A DNA stretch of 64,000 nt, taken from Bacteroidota bacterium. Lineage in GTDB: Bacteria; Bacteroidota; Bacteroidia; Cytophagales; Cyclobacteriaceae. How positions within the stretch are numbered: position 1 is the first letter of the stretch; each line of letters starts with the position of its first letter. This document shows positions 1-8,710 of the stretch, piece after piece. The DNA lies in assembly GCA_018266055.1 (NCBI GenBank), contig JAFDYT010000009.1, forward strand, positions 30,031 through 94,030, read 5' to 3'. The notes below the pieces were generated by a model. The model saw only the letters and a program-made list of their open reading frames with translations. It searched no databases and had not been told where the DNA came from. The translations under genes were made by a program, and so were the position numbers.

Positions 1-242
1 AACAAAGCGTGATTAAAAAAAGCACCTACGCCATACGCCAGCAGCAACATTACCCACCAGGCCGAGTCTTTGATGAGGTAGGCCATCGCGATCATCCCGC
101 CAACCAGTCCAAGAATGGCAAAAATCGTCATCGGGTTTCTGCCCATCAGGGTCTTTACGTTCGGATATTGCTTCAGGATTTGCAGGGTCCGGATGCGGTG
201 AGGCTCTGGCTGTGCCGAAAAATGGAAGGTATTCGTGCTCAT
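1..242 (-). CDS. fatty acid desaturase, N-terminal part (cut by window edge)
   Basis: Only the first 80 codons are present; the gene runs off the left edge. It starts with ATG at 242. The protein begins MSTNTFHFSAQPEPHRIRT, then a segment ending in GRNPMTIF that leads into two hydrophobic stretches (about residues 40-57 and 63-80), the second ending in FFNHALF. This pattern, just before the place where the first histidine box would fall, fits membrane fatty acid desaturases of the sphingolipid delta-4 type found in Bacteroidota. The histidine boxes themselves lie outside the window, so catalytic competence cannot be judged. It is divergent from the M16 protease at 329. Identification rests on recalled family N-termini and is moderately sure. 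Confidence 0.6.
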   Translation of the reverse strand, partial: MSTNTFHFSAQPEPHRIRTLQILKQYPNVKTLMGRNPMTIFAILGLVGGMIAMAYLIKDSAWWVMLLLAYGVGAFFNHAL

Positions 243-251
243 AAGTGTGCG

Positions 252-284
252 AAGTTTTGCAATAAAAATGGAAAGGCAAAACTT
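252..284. repeat. 9-bp inverted repeat between divergent desaturase and M16 genes
   Basis: AAGTTTTGC (252-260) and its exact reverse complement GCAAAACTT (276-284) are separated by 15 bases. The dyad starts 10 bases upstream of the desaturase ATG and lies 29 bases before the -7 box of the M16 gene. It could be an operator or a 5' hairpin of the desaturase transcript; the sequence alone does not decide. Confidence 0.5.
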
Positions 285-312
285 TCGGGCCATGAAATCC
301 AAAAAGTCAGAC

Positions 313-320
313 TATTTTTG
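313..320 (+). promoter_or_regulatory. -7 promoter box (TATTTTTG) of M16 protease gene
   Basis: TATTTTTG matches the Bacteroidota -7 consensus TAnnTTTG in every fixed position and ends 8 bases before the ATG at 329. No clear TTTG is seen at the -33 distance. The start site would fall within a few bases of the ATG, so the mRNA would have a very short or no leader. Confidence 0.5.
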
Positions 321-328
321 AAGCCGCT

Positions 329-1588
329 ATGATTTTGTTTAACGAATTTGTTTTAGACAACGGCCTGCGCGTGATTGTCCATGAAGATCACTCCGTGCAG
401 ATCGCCGTCATGAATATTTTGTACGACGTCGGTTCGCGCGATGAAAATCCGGAGAAGACAGGCTTTGCTCATTTGTTTGAGCACTTGATGTTTGGCGGAT
501 CCATCAATATTCCCAGCTACGACGAGCCGCTGCAAAACGTAGGCGGCGAAAACAACGCTTTCACCAACACCGACATCACCAATTATTACCTGACCGTTCC
601 ATCGGCCAACCTGGAGACAGGCTTTTGGCTGGAGAGCGACCGCATGCTGAGTCTGTCTTTTGACCCCAAAGCTCTTGAAGTGCAGCGCAAAGTAGTGATT
701 GAAGAATTCAAGCAACGTTATTTAAACCAGCCTTACAGCGATGTGTGGCTGAAGCTCCGGCCGCTCGCTTACCAACATCATCCGTATCAATGGGCTACCA
801 TCGGCAAAGAAGTTTCGCACATCGAAAACGCCACGATGGAAGACGTGAAAGATTTTTTCTTTTCTCATTACGCACCCAACAACGCTGTGCTTGTGGTAGC
901 CGGTAATGTTACGCTGGATCACGTGAAGCAACTTTCAGAAAAATGGTTTGGGCCAATCCCGTCAAGATCTATTAAAAAAAGAAACTTACCTGCGGAACTT
1001 CGCCAACACAGCAAACGCACGCTGACTACGGAAGCAAACGTTCCGGCCAACGCGATGTATAAAACATTTCACATGCCGGGTCGCTTTCACGCCGACTACT
1101 ACGCCTGCGATTTGCTCAGCGACATTTTAAGCCGTGGCGAGTCGAGCCGATTGTATCAGGCGCTGGTGAAAGACAAAGAAATTTTTACATCCATCTCTTC
1201 GTTTGTCATGGGCTCTGTGGATCCTGGTCTTCTTGTGGTGAGCGGGCGCCTGCATCAGGGCGTAGATCTGCTCGAAGCGGAGAAGGAAGTGGATACAATC
1301 TTACAAAAAATAATCTCCGACGGTGTGACTGAAGACGAATTGCAAAAGGTTAAAAACCAATCGGAAGCAAGTCTGGAATTTGGCGAAGTAGAAGTCATCA
1401 ACCGGGCGATGAATCTGGCGTTCGCTTCCCTTAGCGGGGATGCCAACCTCGTAAATCGTGAAGTGGAAAACATTGAGCGAGTCACTACGGCCGACGTGCA
1501 GCGCGTAGCCTCACAAATGCTTGTAGAAGAAAATTCAAGCACGCTCTATTACAAGAGCGCTACCCCAAAAGCGGGAGCGCAAAAGTAA
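329..1588 (+). CDS. M16 family zinc metallopeptidase (active subunit type)
   Basis: A 419-residue insulinase/processing-peptidase-like protein with no evident signal peptide. The inverted zinc motif HxxEH is intact as HLFEH at residues 48-52, and the expected distal glutamate lies in VVIEEF roughly 75 residues later. An M16 N-terminal domain (about 10-160) is followed by the M16 C-terminal domain (about 170-360). Proteins of this half-size class usually work as homodimers or with an inactive partner. A homologue lacking the metal ligands is encoded at 62616-63872, but not next to this gene. A -7 box lies at 313-320. The last 29 bases overlap the 3' end of the convergent histidine kinase gene. 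Substrate unknown. Confidence 0.9.
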   Translation: MILFNEFVLDNGLRVIVHEDHSVQIAVMNILYDVGSRDENPEKTGFAHLFEHLMFGGSINIPSYDEPLQNVGGENNAFTNTDITNYYLTVPSANLETGFWLESDRMLSLSFDPKALEVQRKVVIEEFKQRYLNQPYSDVWLKLRPLAYQHHPYQWATIGKEVSHIENATMEDVKDFFFSHYAPNNAVLVVAGNVTLDHVKQLSEKWFGPIPSRSIKKRNLPAELRQHSKRTLTTEANVPANAMYKTFHMPGRFHADYYACDLLSDILSRGESSRLYQALVKDKEIFTSISSFVMGSVDPGLLVVSGRLHQGVDLLEAEKEVDTILQKIISDGVTEDELQKVKNQSEASLEFGEVEVINRAMNLAFASLSGDANLVNREVENIERVTTADVQRVASQMLVEENSSTLYYKSATPKAGAQK

Positions 1589-3257
1589 ACGTCGATCCCT
1601 TGCCGGCTTCAGAATGAACCGAAATATCGCCGCCCAATTTGTCGAGAGTTTCTTTTACAATATAAAGACCCAAACCTGAGCCTTCCGAGTTTTCGGATGC
1701 CCGATAAAACATATCGAAGATGCGATGGTGATGTTCGCGGCTGATGCCACGGCCATTATCTTCAATACTAATCAGCACTTTGCCCGCACTTTGATAGGCC
1801 GTAATGCGGATGAACGGATCGTCTGCATCGTCGCGGTGATACTTATAGGCATTTGAAATCAGATTGTTCAAAATGACTTTCACGCGGCTGGGATCGGTAG
1901 TGATGAAAAGCTCTGATTCAATGTCAACGACTATGTTCATTTTGGAATTAATCCTTGAATAGCCTAGGTTCTCAACCACCTCACGCACAAGGCCAGGCAA
2001 TGAAATTTGGGTGAGTGCCAACTCCAGTCGACTGTTGCGAGAGTAATCCGTCACCTCCTTGATAAAACCTTCCATGACATGAATTCGATCTTTCATCATG
2101 CTGGTGTACAGCCGAAGTTCATCCAGCTGATTGGTTTTTTCGGAAAGGTGAATCAAGCCGAGCAACGAGCTCAGCGGCGCGCGCATGTCGTGTGAGGCAC
2201 TGTATACAAAGCGATCGAGCTCTTCATTCGTTTTGGCTAGTTCGTTGTTCTTGATGATAATTTCCTTCTCGGTTTTTTTACGACCATCAATATCAATCAA
2301 TGACCCGATCACGTGGGTAGCGTTGCCGTTGCTATCGGCCTTAACAATGCCGCTATCCAAAAACCATTTGTACTCACCCGACTTAGTGCATAAGCGCGTC
2401 TCGCCCTGATACGGCTGCAGGTTTTTCAGCACTTGATCAATGCGCTGTGAGGTGCGGTCACGGTCTTCAGGATGTATGATCGACACAAAGAATTCTATGG
2501 AAACAGCATTCAACTCTTGCTCCTCATAACCAAGCAGTTCCTTCCAGTAGGAGCTTACGTAGACTGAATTATCCTTCAGGCTCCACTCATATACTCCCGC
2601 GCGAGTTCCTTTCACCGCCAATTCAAATCGTTCTTTGCTGTCTTTCAGTTCCTGTGTGGTTTGAAGCAACTGCTTCTGATTTTCTTCCAACACCTTTTCT
2701 GAATGATGATTTTCGAGAATGAGGAAATACACAATGAAAGCACACGTCAGGTTGCCTACAATAAAGCTGGCCACAAAGCTGATCTTCAAACCCATCGGGT
2801 CAAGTCGCGGCGGCGGAACCAAATGGTAATCGTAAAGAAACGCGATGACTCCAAGCACCACGGAAAGTGCTACAAACGCAAGGCCCCACCCACGCTGATA
2901 GTATCCAAATAAAATCAACCCTGCTAATCCAGTACCGATAAAATAAAAGAAGAGGCCGTCCATTGGGCTATCGGCATCGGCAAAAATAAATACGATGAAG
3001 TTGGAGAATATGATCATCAGCGAGTTCGACAGAGAATAGTAACGAAGTCGGTTGATCACCACTCCAACCACGGCCACCACAATCATCAGCAAATACCAAG
3101 GAATAAAATAGTAGACGCCATTGCTGCTGTCGAGCGCGATATAAAACAGCGCGATAAAAAATAAGATGAAGTTGAAGTACCCGCGCAACAGGGCATACTT
3201 ATACGTTTTCCTGTCGGTTATAAACTCCTTGCCAACGATAAGTTCACGAACGTTCAT
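1560..3257 (-). CDS. membrane-bound PAS sensor histidine kinase
   Basis: A 565-residue protein with about six N-terminal membrane segments (residues 25-180), a short coiled region, a PAS domain (about 210-330) with its PAC-like end, a HisKA dimerisation domain with phospho-acceptor His356 in SASHDMRAPLSSL, and a HATPase domain (N-box around ILNNLISNAYKY at 462-473, later DNGRGIS and GSGLGLYIV). The start is ATG at 3257; a TTG one codon upstream is also possible. No response regulator lies next to it, so it is an orphan kinase. The sensed signal cannot be read from the sequence; the membrane region does not match a sensor class I can name. Its 3' end overlaps the convergent M16 gene by 29 bases. 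Confidence 0.9.
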   Translation of the reverse strand: MNVRELIVGKEFITDRKTYKYALLRGYFNFILFFIALFYIALDSSNGVYYFIPWYLLMIVVAVVGVVINRLRYYSLSNSLMIIFSNFIVFIFADADSPMDGLFFYFIGTGLAGLILFGYYQRGWGLAFVALSVVLGVIAFLYDYHLVPPPRLDPMGLKISFVASFIVGNLTCAFIVYFLILENHHSEKVLEENQKQLLQTTQELKDSKERFELAVKGTRAGVYEWSLKDNSVYVSSYWKELLGYEEQELNAVSIEFFVSIIHPEDRDRTSQRIDQVLKNLQPYQGETRLCTKSGEYKWFLDSGIVKADSNGNATHVIGSLIDIDGRKKTEKEIIIKNNELAKTNEELDRFVYSASHDMRAPLSSLLGLIHLSEKTNQLDELRLYTSMMKDRIHVMEGFIKEVTDYSRNSRLELALTQISLPGLVREVVENLGYSRINSKMNIVVDIESELFITTDPSRVKVILNNLISNAYKYHRDDADDPFIRITAYQSAGKVLISIEDNGRGISREHHHRIFDMFYRASENSEGSGLGLYIVKETLDKLGGDISVHSEAGKGSTFTFALPLLG

Positions 3258-3321
3258 CAATCAATAATAACATTAATTCCATAAATTGGCCACGCAGAAG
3301 CAAAATTCTATTTATCACGGT

Positions 3322-3801
3322 ATGAAAATAAGAGTTGGGTTCGGATTCGATGTTCACCCGCTGGCAAGCGGTCGCGAATTTTGGTTGGGCGGCATTAAGC
3401 TTACTTCCGACAAAGGTGCTGTGGGCCATTCCGACGCCGATGTGCTCATTCATGCCCTCTGCGATGCCTTGCTGGGTGCCGCCAACCTGCGTGACATCGG
3501 GTTTCACTTTGCCAACACAGACGCGCGCTGGAAAGGCAAAGACAGCAAATTCTTTCTCGCTGAAGTGACCCAAATGCTTTCAGAAAAAGGATGGAAAATT
3601 GAAAATGTAGACTGCACCATCTGCCTTGAGCAACCAAAAGTAAATCCTCATATTCCTGAAATGAAAAAGACATTGGCTCCGCTCATGAACATCGAAGAAG
3701 ACGCCGTGTCCATCAAAGCGACCACCAACGAAAAGCTCGGCTACGTAGGTCGTGAGGATGGCGTAAACGCCTACGCCGTAGCACTCATTACAAAACAATA
3801 A
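3322..3801 (+). CDS. ispF: 2-C-methyl-D-erythritol 2,4-cyclodiphosphate synthase
   Basis: IspF converts CDP-methylerythritol 2-phosphate to the cyclic diphosphate in the MEP isoprenoid pathway. From ATG 3322 the protein is 159 residues, the normal length. Zinc ligands Asp10, His12 (GFGFDVHP) and His44 (SDADVLIHALCDALLG) are present, and the C-terminal region with KATTNEKLG and GREDG is typical. A TTG at 3286 would add 12 residues but spoils the family N-terminus, so ATG 3322 is preferred. The next gene, mnmD, starts at the base after the stop, and the exporter genes follow on the same strand, so this is probably the head of an operon. Confidence 0.97.
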   Translation: MKIRVGFGFDVHPLASGREFWLGGIKLTSDKGAVGHSDADVLIHALCDALLGAANLRDIGFHFANTDARWKGKDSKFFLAEVTQMLSEKGWKIENVDCTICLEQPKVNPHIPEMKKTLAPLMNIEEDAVSIKATTNEKLGYVGREDGVNAYAVALITKQ

Positions 3802-4485
3802 GTGAACAACCTGCAGATCATCTCCACCGAAGATGGATCTTCTTCCATTTTAAATCTTTCGCTCAACGAAACCTATCACTCTACTCACGGCGCCTTACGC
3901 GAGTCTCAGCACGTGTTCATCGATCAAGGAGTCCAGCACTTTGTACAACTACACCAGCCTCAATGTCTTTCTGTTTTTGAAGTAGGCTTTGGCACGGGTC
4001 TCAATGCGTTGCTCGCTATTCAGTTTGCTCAATCGCATAAGATTGCGATGGAGTACACTACGCTAGAAGCTTTTCCCATAGACGAGGAGATCGTCAGCCA
4101 ATTGAATTATCCAACACTCCTTGGCAGCGCTCCGGCTGATTCGTACTTTAAAAAAATTCATGAGGCCGAATGGGATGCATTATATCCGGTAACGGAATAT
4201 TTTTCTCTGCAAAAAATAAATGCCAGCCTTCACACTGTACTTCTCAAAGAATCCTCGTGCGACGTAGTTTTCTACGATGCCTTTGCTCCTTCCAAGCAAC
4301 CTGAAATGTGGACAAAAGAAATTCTTGAAAAAATAGTGTTAACAATGAAGCCTGGTGCGCTGTTTACTACCTACTGCGCCAAAGGCCAACTGAAGCGAGA
4401 CCTGAAGTCGCTCGGGCTTAATGTTGAATCGTTGCCCGGCCCGCCGGGAAAAAGAGAGATGGTAAGAGCCACAAAAGTTGGGTAA
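3802..4485 (+). CDS. mnmD: tRNA wobble-uridine methyltransferase, MnmD/MnmC-N type (DUF752)
   Basis: A 227-residue SAM-dependent methyltransferase starting at GTG 3802, directly after the ispF stop. The SAM-binding loop EVGFGTGLNALLA lies at about residues 55-67, YDAFAPSKQPEMW carries the acidic motif, and the C-terminal PGPPGKREMVRA is characteristic of the MnmC N-terminal domain. Proteins of this kind methylate 5-aminomethyl-2-thiouridine at tRNA position 34. The FAD-dependent oxidase half of enterobacterial MnmC is absent, as in other stand-alone versions. Its link to ispF and the exporter genes looks positional rather than functional. Confidence 0.92.
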   Translation: MNNLQIISTEDGSSSILNLSLNETYHSTHGALRESQHVFIDQGVQHFVQLHQPQCLSVFEVGFGTGLNALLAIQFAQSHKIAMEYTTLEAFPIDEEIVSQLNYPTLLGSAPADSYFKKIHEAEWDALYPVTEYFSLQKINASLHTVLLKESSCDVVFYDAFAPSKQPEMWTKEILEKIVLTMKPGALFTTYCAKGQLKRDLKSLGLNVESLPGPPGKREMVRATKVG

Positions 4486-4504
4486 ATTGGTAGTGAATTA
4501 AACC

Positions 4505-5206
4505 ATGGTCATCGCCAGGCTTGAAAAGGTTAGCAAAGAATATAAAGTGGGCGATCAGCGAATCGTAGCACTTGAGCCCACCGATTTTGTGCTGAACACC
4601 AACCAACTTACGCTCATCATCGGGCCTTCGGGCTCGGGCAAAACCACGCTGCTCTCACTCATCGGTTGTGTGATTTATCCCAGCAGCGGCCAACTGGAAG
4701 TAGATGGCCAAAAAATCAACGGCATGGGTGAAAAGCAACTGGCCAACCTGCGCCTTCAAACGATTGGTTTTGTTTTTCAAAATTTCAATCTCATCGCACC
4801 GCTCAACGCCGAAGAAAACGTGAGGATACCACTGACGCTGCAAGGCGTGCAAAAAAAAGAGGCGCAGCAACGCACCGATCACGCGTTGCAAATTGTATCC
4901 ATGAGCGACAGAAAAAAAAGCCTGCCCAAACAACTCTCCGGCGGGCAACAGCAGCGCATCGCTATAGCGCGTGCGCTGGTGACAAATCCGAAAATTATTT
5001 TATGTGATGAACCGACCGCTTCACTCGACAGCCAAAGTCTTGTGGTGGTGATGAAAGAGCTGCGCGCGTTGGCCGACGAAGGCAAAGCGGTAGTGGTGGT
5101 AACGCACGACCCCCGGCTCAAGGAATATGCACACCGCATTGTAGAAGTAAATAATGGAATGGTGACGGAGGCCACAGGGTCTGTCCTTACCGCGCCGCAG
5201 CACTAA
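4505..5206 (+). CDS. ABC transporter ATP-binding protein (LolD/DevA/MacB type)
   Basis: A 233-residue cytoplasmic ATPase. Walker A is GPSGSGKTT (about residues 40-48), the Q-loop is in FVFQNFNLIAPL, the ABC signature is LSGGQQQRIAIARAL, Walker B is IILCDEPTASLD, and the switch histidine is in VVTHD. It belongs to the LolD/MacB/DevA group that powers mechanotransmission-type exporters. It starts 19 bases after mnmD and is followed 12 bases later by the adaptor gene, then permease and TolC-type channel, so it is the motor of a tripartite exporter. The substrate is not indicated. Confidence 0.93.
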   Translation: MVIARLEKVSKEYKVGDQRIVALEPTDFVLNTNQLTLIIGPSGSGKTTLLSLIGCVIYPSSGQLEVDGQKINGMGEKQLANLRLQTIGFVFQNFNLIAPLNAEENVRIPLTLQGVQKKEAQQRTDHALQIVSMSDRKKSLPKQLSGGQQQRIAIARALVTNPKIILCDEPTASLDSQSLVVVMKELRALADEGKAVVVVTHDPRLKEYAHRIVEVNNGMVTEATGSVLTAPQH

Positions 5207-5218
5207 AGGAAATGAACT

Positions 5219-6151
5219 ATGAAAAAGCTGATTCTGATTTTAATTCTGGTTTTGATTTTTTCTTGTAAGAAGAAAGAATCTCCACCGCCGGATAAAACGA
5301 ATGTCAATACCTCGCAACTTGAAGTAAAAGAAGTAGTAGGCATCGCCAACATTGAGCCGATGCAGCGCATTGTTCAACTCTCGTCTGAGGCAAGCGGTGC
5401 GGTGACTGAACTAAAAGTAAACCTCAACGATCACGTACGAAAAGGCCAGCCACTTTTGTTGCTGGATGCCGCCGTAGAGGCTGCACAAGTTGCACAAGCG
5501 CAAAGCAAGATTCGCACGCAACAAGCGGTGATTCAAAGTCAACAATCCACCGTAGATGCGCTTCGGGTAAATCTCGCCGATGCGAAAAATAAATTCGAAC
5601 GCAACGAACGTCTCTTCAAGGCCAATGCCGTTACGCAACAGACCCGCGACGACAGTAAGTTTGCGTACGACAATCTCACACTTCAGGTGAAGGCAGGTGA
5701 AGACAACATCGCCCAACAAAAAGCAAAGTTGAATGAACTACAGGCGGATTTGAATTATTATAAAACGCTGTTAAATCGCAAAACAATAACAGCGCCTACC
5801 GACGGAACGATTTTATCCATCGAAGTTAAAATTGGAAGTTATGTTGACTCTAAAACTTCAGTGGGCGATTTTGCGCCAAGCGGACCGCTGATCGCTGTGA
5901 CGGAAATTGATGAACTTTTTGCCGACAAAGTTCAGGTCGGCCAGACAGCTTACATCCGTGCGCAAGGCGACACTGTCGTTCAGTCCACCGGCAAGGTGAT
6001 CCTGACCGCTCCGTATCTGAAAAAGAAATCACTCTTTTCTGACAATGCCAACAATCTTGAAGACCGGCGAGTGAGGGAAGTACGCGTACAACTCGACGAC
6101 GAAAAAGTATTGATCGGCAGTCGCGTGGAATGTGTGATTAAACTTCGCTGA
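5219..6151 (+). CDS. periplasmic adaptor lipoprotein (HlyD/DevB family)
   Basis: A 310-residue membrane fusion protein. The N-terminus is a lipoprotein signal: Lys-Lys, a Leu/Ile-rich stretch, then lipobox LIFSC with Cys16, followed by KKKESPPP. A biotinyl-lipoyl-like half motif (SGAVTELKVNLNDHVRKGQP) comes at about residues 60-80, then a long coiled-coil hairpin rich in Gln and Ala (about 85-180), the second lipoyl half (ITAPTDGTILSI) and a beta-barrel region. It would link the inner-membrane ABC permease (next gene, 3 bases on) to the TolC-type channel two genes down. The pairing with a DevC-like permease favours the DevB subgroup. Confidence 0.9.
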   Translation: MKKLILILILVLIFSCKKKESPPPDKTNVNTSQLEVKEVVGIANIEPMQRIVQLSSEASGAVTELKVNLNDHVRKGQPLLLLDAAVEAAQVAQAQSKIRTQQAVIQSQQSTVDALRVNLADAKNKFERNERLFKANAVTQQTRDDSKFAYDNLTLQVKAGEDNIAQQKAKLNELQADLNYYKTLLNRKTITAPTDGTILSIEVKIGSYVDSKTSVGDFAPSGPLIAVTEIDELFADKVQVGQTAYIRAQGDTVVQSTGKVILTAPYLKKKSLFSDNANNLEDRRVREVRVQLDDEKVLIGSRVECVIKLR

Positions 6152-6154
6152 TGT

Positions 6155-7279
6155 ATGTTGCGCACCGCGTTTCGGTTCATCCTCTACGACAAGCCCAAGT
6201 CCATCGGGGCGCTGGCCGGGGTCATCATTTCTATTTTTCTGATCGGCCAGCAGGCAGGCATTTTTATTTTCCTTACCAATGCGATGGCCAGTCTGGTGAG
6301 CAACAATGCACAATTCATTTGGGTAGTCGACGAAAAAACCGGTAACGTCAATGCGCTCACTAGCCTCGACATGCGCATCGGGCGGCAACTGGAGAGCATT
6401 CCCGGCGTGAAGCGTGCCAACCCAATTGTGATCGCTGGCGCTGCGGCCAAGTTTGAAAATGGCCAGGCCAGTGGTATTACGTTGATCGGATCAGTGGCTC
6501 CACAATTTCGTGGTGGCCCGTGGAATTTATTCATCGGCGACAAAAGTTCGATGATTGAAGAAGGCGCGTTGATCACCGAATACTTCGACCGCAAAACCTT
6601 AGGCGGCGCTGTCCCCGGCGATTATTTTGAAATCAACGGCAACAAAGTCTTCATTGCCGGCAATACCAAAGGCGTGCGTGGCTTCGGCGCAGGGGCTTAT
6701 GCGTTCACCACCATTGAGCGCGCACGATCGCTAACCAATTTCAATCGGAATAAAGCCAGCGCTTTTTTGGTGGAATGGGATCCCCAACAAAATCAACAGG
6801 AAATTATTCAACGCATCAACTCTACAATCAATGGAGTACGCGCCTGGGAAAGCCATGACTTAGCCTCTTCTACCATCATGACCGTTTTGAAGACGAGCGG
6901 CATCGCGCTGTCCGTAGGTACGCTGATGGTGTTTGCACTCATCTCAGGTTTCATCATCATCGGGCTCACACTTTATTCTGCTGCGATTGATCGCATACGC
7001 GACTACGGCACACTCAAAGCCATCGGCGCTACCAATGCGTACGTCCGCAAGTTGATACTTACTCAGGCCACGCTGTTCTCCATCGTTGGATTTATTATCG
7101 GCTACACGTTGGTGGAAGGATTTCGCGCCGGCGTAGGAAGTGCCGGTACAATTTTTTCATTTCCGTGGTGGGTGAAAGCAAGTTTGTTTGGCATCACGCT
7201 GATTATCGCACTGGGTGGCAGCATGTTTGCAATAATTCGTATCGCCCGGTTAGAGCCAGCTGCCGTGTTCCGAGGTTAA
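6155..7279 (+). CDS. ABC transporter permease (DevC/FtsX type)
   Basis: A 374-residue inner-membrane protein. One membrane segment lies near residues 18-42, a large periplasmic MacB-PCD-like domain covers about 45-255, and three C-terminal segments (about 260-370) contain the FtsX-domain feature RDYGTLKAIGAT. The two segments flanking the motif-rich loop fit the coupling site for the DevA-like ATPase. The gene sits 3 bases after the adaptor and 18 before the channel gene. Members of this group export glycolipids, lipoproteins or small hydrophobic molecules; which applies here is unknown. Confidence 0.9.
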   Translation: MLRTAFRFILYDKPKSIGALAGVIISIFLIGQQAGIFIFLTNAMASLVSNNAQFIWVVDEKTGNVNALTSLDMRIGRQLESIPGVKRANPIVIAGAAAKFENGQASGITLIGSVAPQFRGGPWNLFIGDKSSMIEEGALITEYFDRKTLGGAVPGDYFEINGNKVFIAGNTKGVRGFGAGAYAFTTIERARSLTNFNRNKASAFLVEWDPQQNQQEIIQRINSTINGVRAWESHDLASSTIMTVLKTSGIALSVGTLMVFALISGFIIIGLTLYSAAIDRIRDYGTLKAIGATNAYVRKLILTQATLFSIVGFIIGYTLVEGFRAGVGSAGTIFSFPWWVKASLFGITLIIALGGSMFAIIRIARLEPAAVFRG

Positions 7280-7297
7280 ATTTTTTAGAATGAAATT

Positions 7298-8650
7298 ATG
7301 ACAACACGATCTCATTTCAGTTTCATTTTTAAAGCGAGTGCATGTTATGCGCTGCTCTTCACTTTTTCTATCGCCGCGATGGCGCAGGAAAAGAAAGAAG
7401 TGATGAAGCTCGACCTGGCGCAAGCTGTTGAACTCGGATTGAAAAATAGAATGGAAGTAAAAAACCAGATGCTCTCTGTGCAGCTTGCCGAAAACGAAGT
7501 GAATAAAATAAAATCAAAAAATCTTCCACAGATAAACGCCACCTACGACAACCGAATCAACACTCAGCTTCAAAAAAATATTATTACTTCCAATTCATTT
7601 CCCGGAGGCAGTGGCACATTAACGCTGGGCACCTATTCGTTCAATGTACTTTCGCTCAGCGCCACACAAAATATTTACAACCCGGCCAATCACGAAGACA
7701 AAAAAATTACTGCAGCGAAAACAGAAGTGGAGCAACACAATCTGCAAAAAACGAAAATCGATCTCAACCTGGCTATCAGTCAGGCGTATTATGATGCGTT
7801 GTTGAAAATTGAAAAAGTGAAGACCTCGCAATACAATTTCGATCAGGCCAACGCTTACTACGTGCGCGGGCAGGAGCAATTAAAAAACGGCGGTATCCTT
7901 CCTTCGGATCTAACCAAATACGAACTCGATAAGCTCAACGCACTCAATGCCCTTGAAAATGATAAGCAGGCTCAGCAGCTTTCACTGATCAATCTGGTGA
8001 ATCAGCTGGGACTTCCTTTGGCCACCGAACTTGAACTCACAGAGCCATTGGCTGCTTCCGATGTTGAAAAAATAAACGGCGACCTCCCCGATGTCAACAA
8101 CCGGATCGAACTTCAGGTGGAGCGGGCACAGTTGCGTATCAACGAAATGAATTTAAAAAAACAGAAAGCAAGTTATATCCCCACCATTTCCCTTTACGGG
8201 AATTATACTACGCAGCAACTCAACAACTCCAATTACGACCCCACTCGCTTTTCACTTTGGAATCAGTACAATTATTTCGGGTTTAAGGTTGAGCTGCCCG
8301 TGTTTGACGGGTTTGCCAAAGAGCGCAACAAACAAGAATACGCGCTGCGGGCCGAGCAAAACCGCAACAACCTGATCAAACTGCAAAGCGATCTTGCCTA
8401 CGAGCTCCAGTCGGCGGTGATGGAATTGAATACCTCGATTAATAATTTCAATTATGCCCGGCAAAATTATGAGCTAGCCAAAAGGGTGTTGGAAGTGGAT
8501 CAGGCTCGCCTCAGAGAAGGCGCCATCACGCCGGCCGATCTGAAAAATACAGAGTACAGCGTGCGCAACTCGCAGACCAACTACCTCAACAGTATTTTCA
8601 ATTATTTCATCGCCAAATTAAAATGGCAAAAAGCGAAAGGAGAATTGTAG
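7298..8650 (+). CDS. TolC family outer-membrane efflux channel
   Basis: A 450-residue protein with a signal peptide ending near AAMAQ (about residue 30). Two OEP repeats are seen: DLAQAVELGLKNRMEV starts the first (about residue 40) and RIELQVERAQLRINEMNLKKQK the second (about 268). Long amphipathic helices with many Gln/Asn alternate with short beta strands, as in TolC. It is the last gene of the ispF-mnmD-exporter run and would complete the pathway from inner membrane to medium with the three preceding products. Confidence 0.92.
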   Translation: MTTRSHFSFIFKASACYALLFTFSIAAMAQEKKEVMKLDLAQAVELGLKNRMEVKNQMLSVQLAENEVNKIKSKNLPQINATYDNRINTQLQKNIITSNSFPGGSGTLTLGTYSFNVLSLSATQNIYNPANHEDKKITAAKTEVEQHNLQKTKIDLNLAISQAYYDALLKIEKVKTSQYNFDQANAYYVRGQEQLKNGGILPSDLTKYELDKLNALNALENDKQAQQLSLINLVNQLGLPLATELELTEPLAASDVEKINGDLPDVNNRIELQVERAQLRINEMNLKKQKASYIPTISLYGNYTTQQLNNSNYDPTRFSLWNQYNYFGFKVELPVFDGFAKERNKQEYALRAEQNRNNLIKLQSDLAYELQSAVMELNTSINNFNYARQNYELAKRVLEVDQARLREGAITPADLKNTEYSVRNSQTNYLNSIFNYFIAKLKWQKAKGEL

Positions 8651-8694
8651 AGACGAAAATTAAGAGTCCTGAAGGCTTTACATTTTTTCCTGCT

Positions 8695-8702
8695 TATCTT
8701 TG
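8695..8702 (+). promoter_or_regulatory. -7 promoter box (TATCTTTG) of small gene at 8711
   Basis: TATCTTTG is a perfect TAnnTTTG and ends 8 bases before the ATG at 8711. The region at the -33 distance is T-rich (gctttaca) without a clean TTTG. The start site would lie 0-4 bases before the ATG, implying an almost leaderless message. Confidence 0.55.
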
Positions 8703-8710
8703 CGGCCAAC

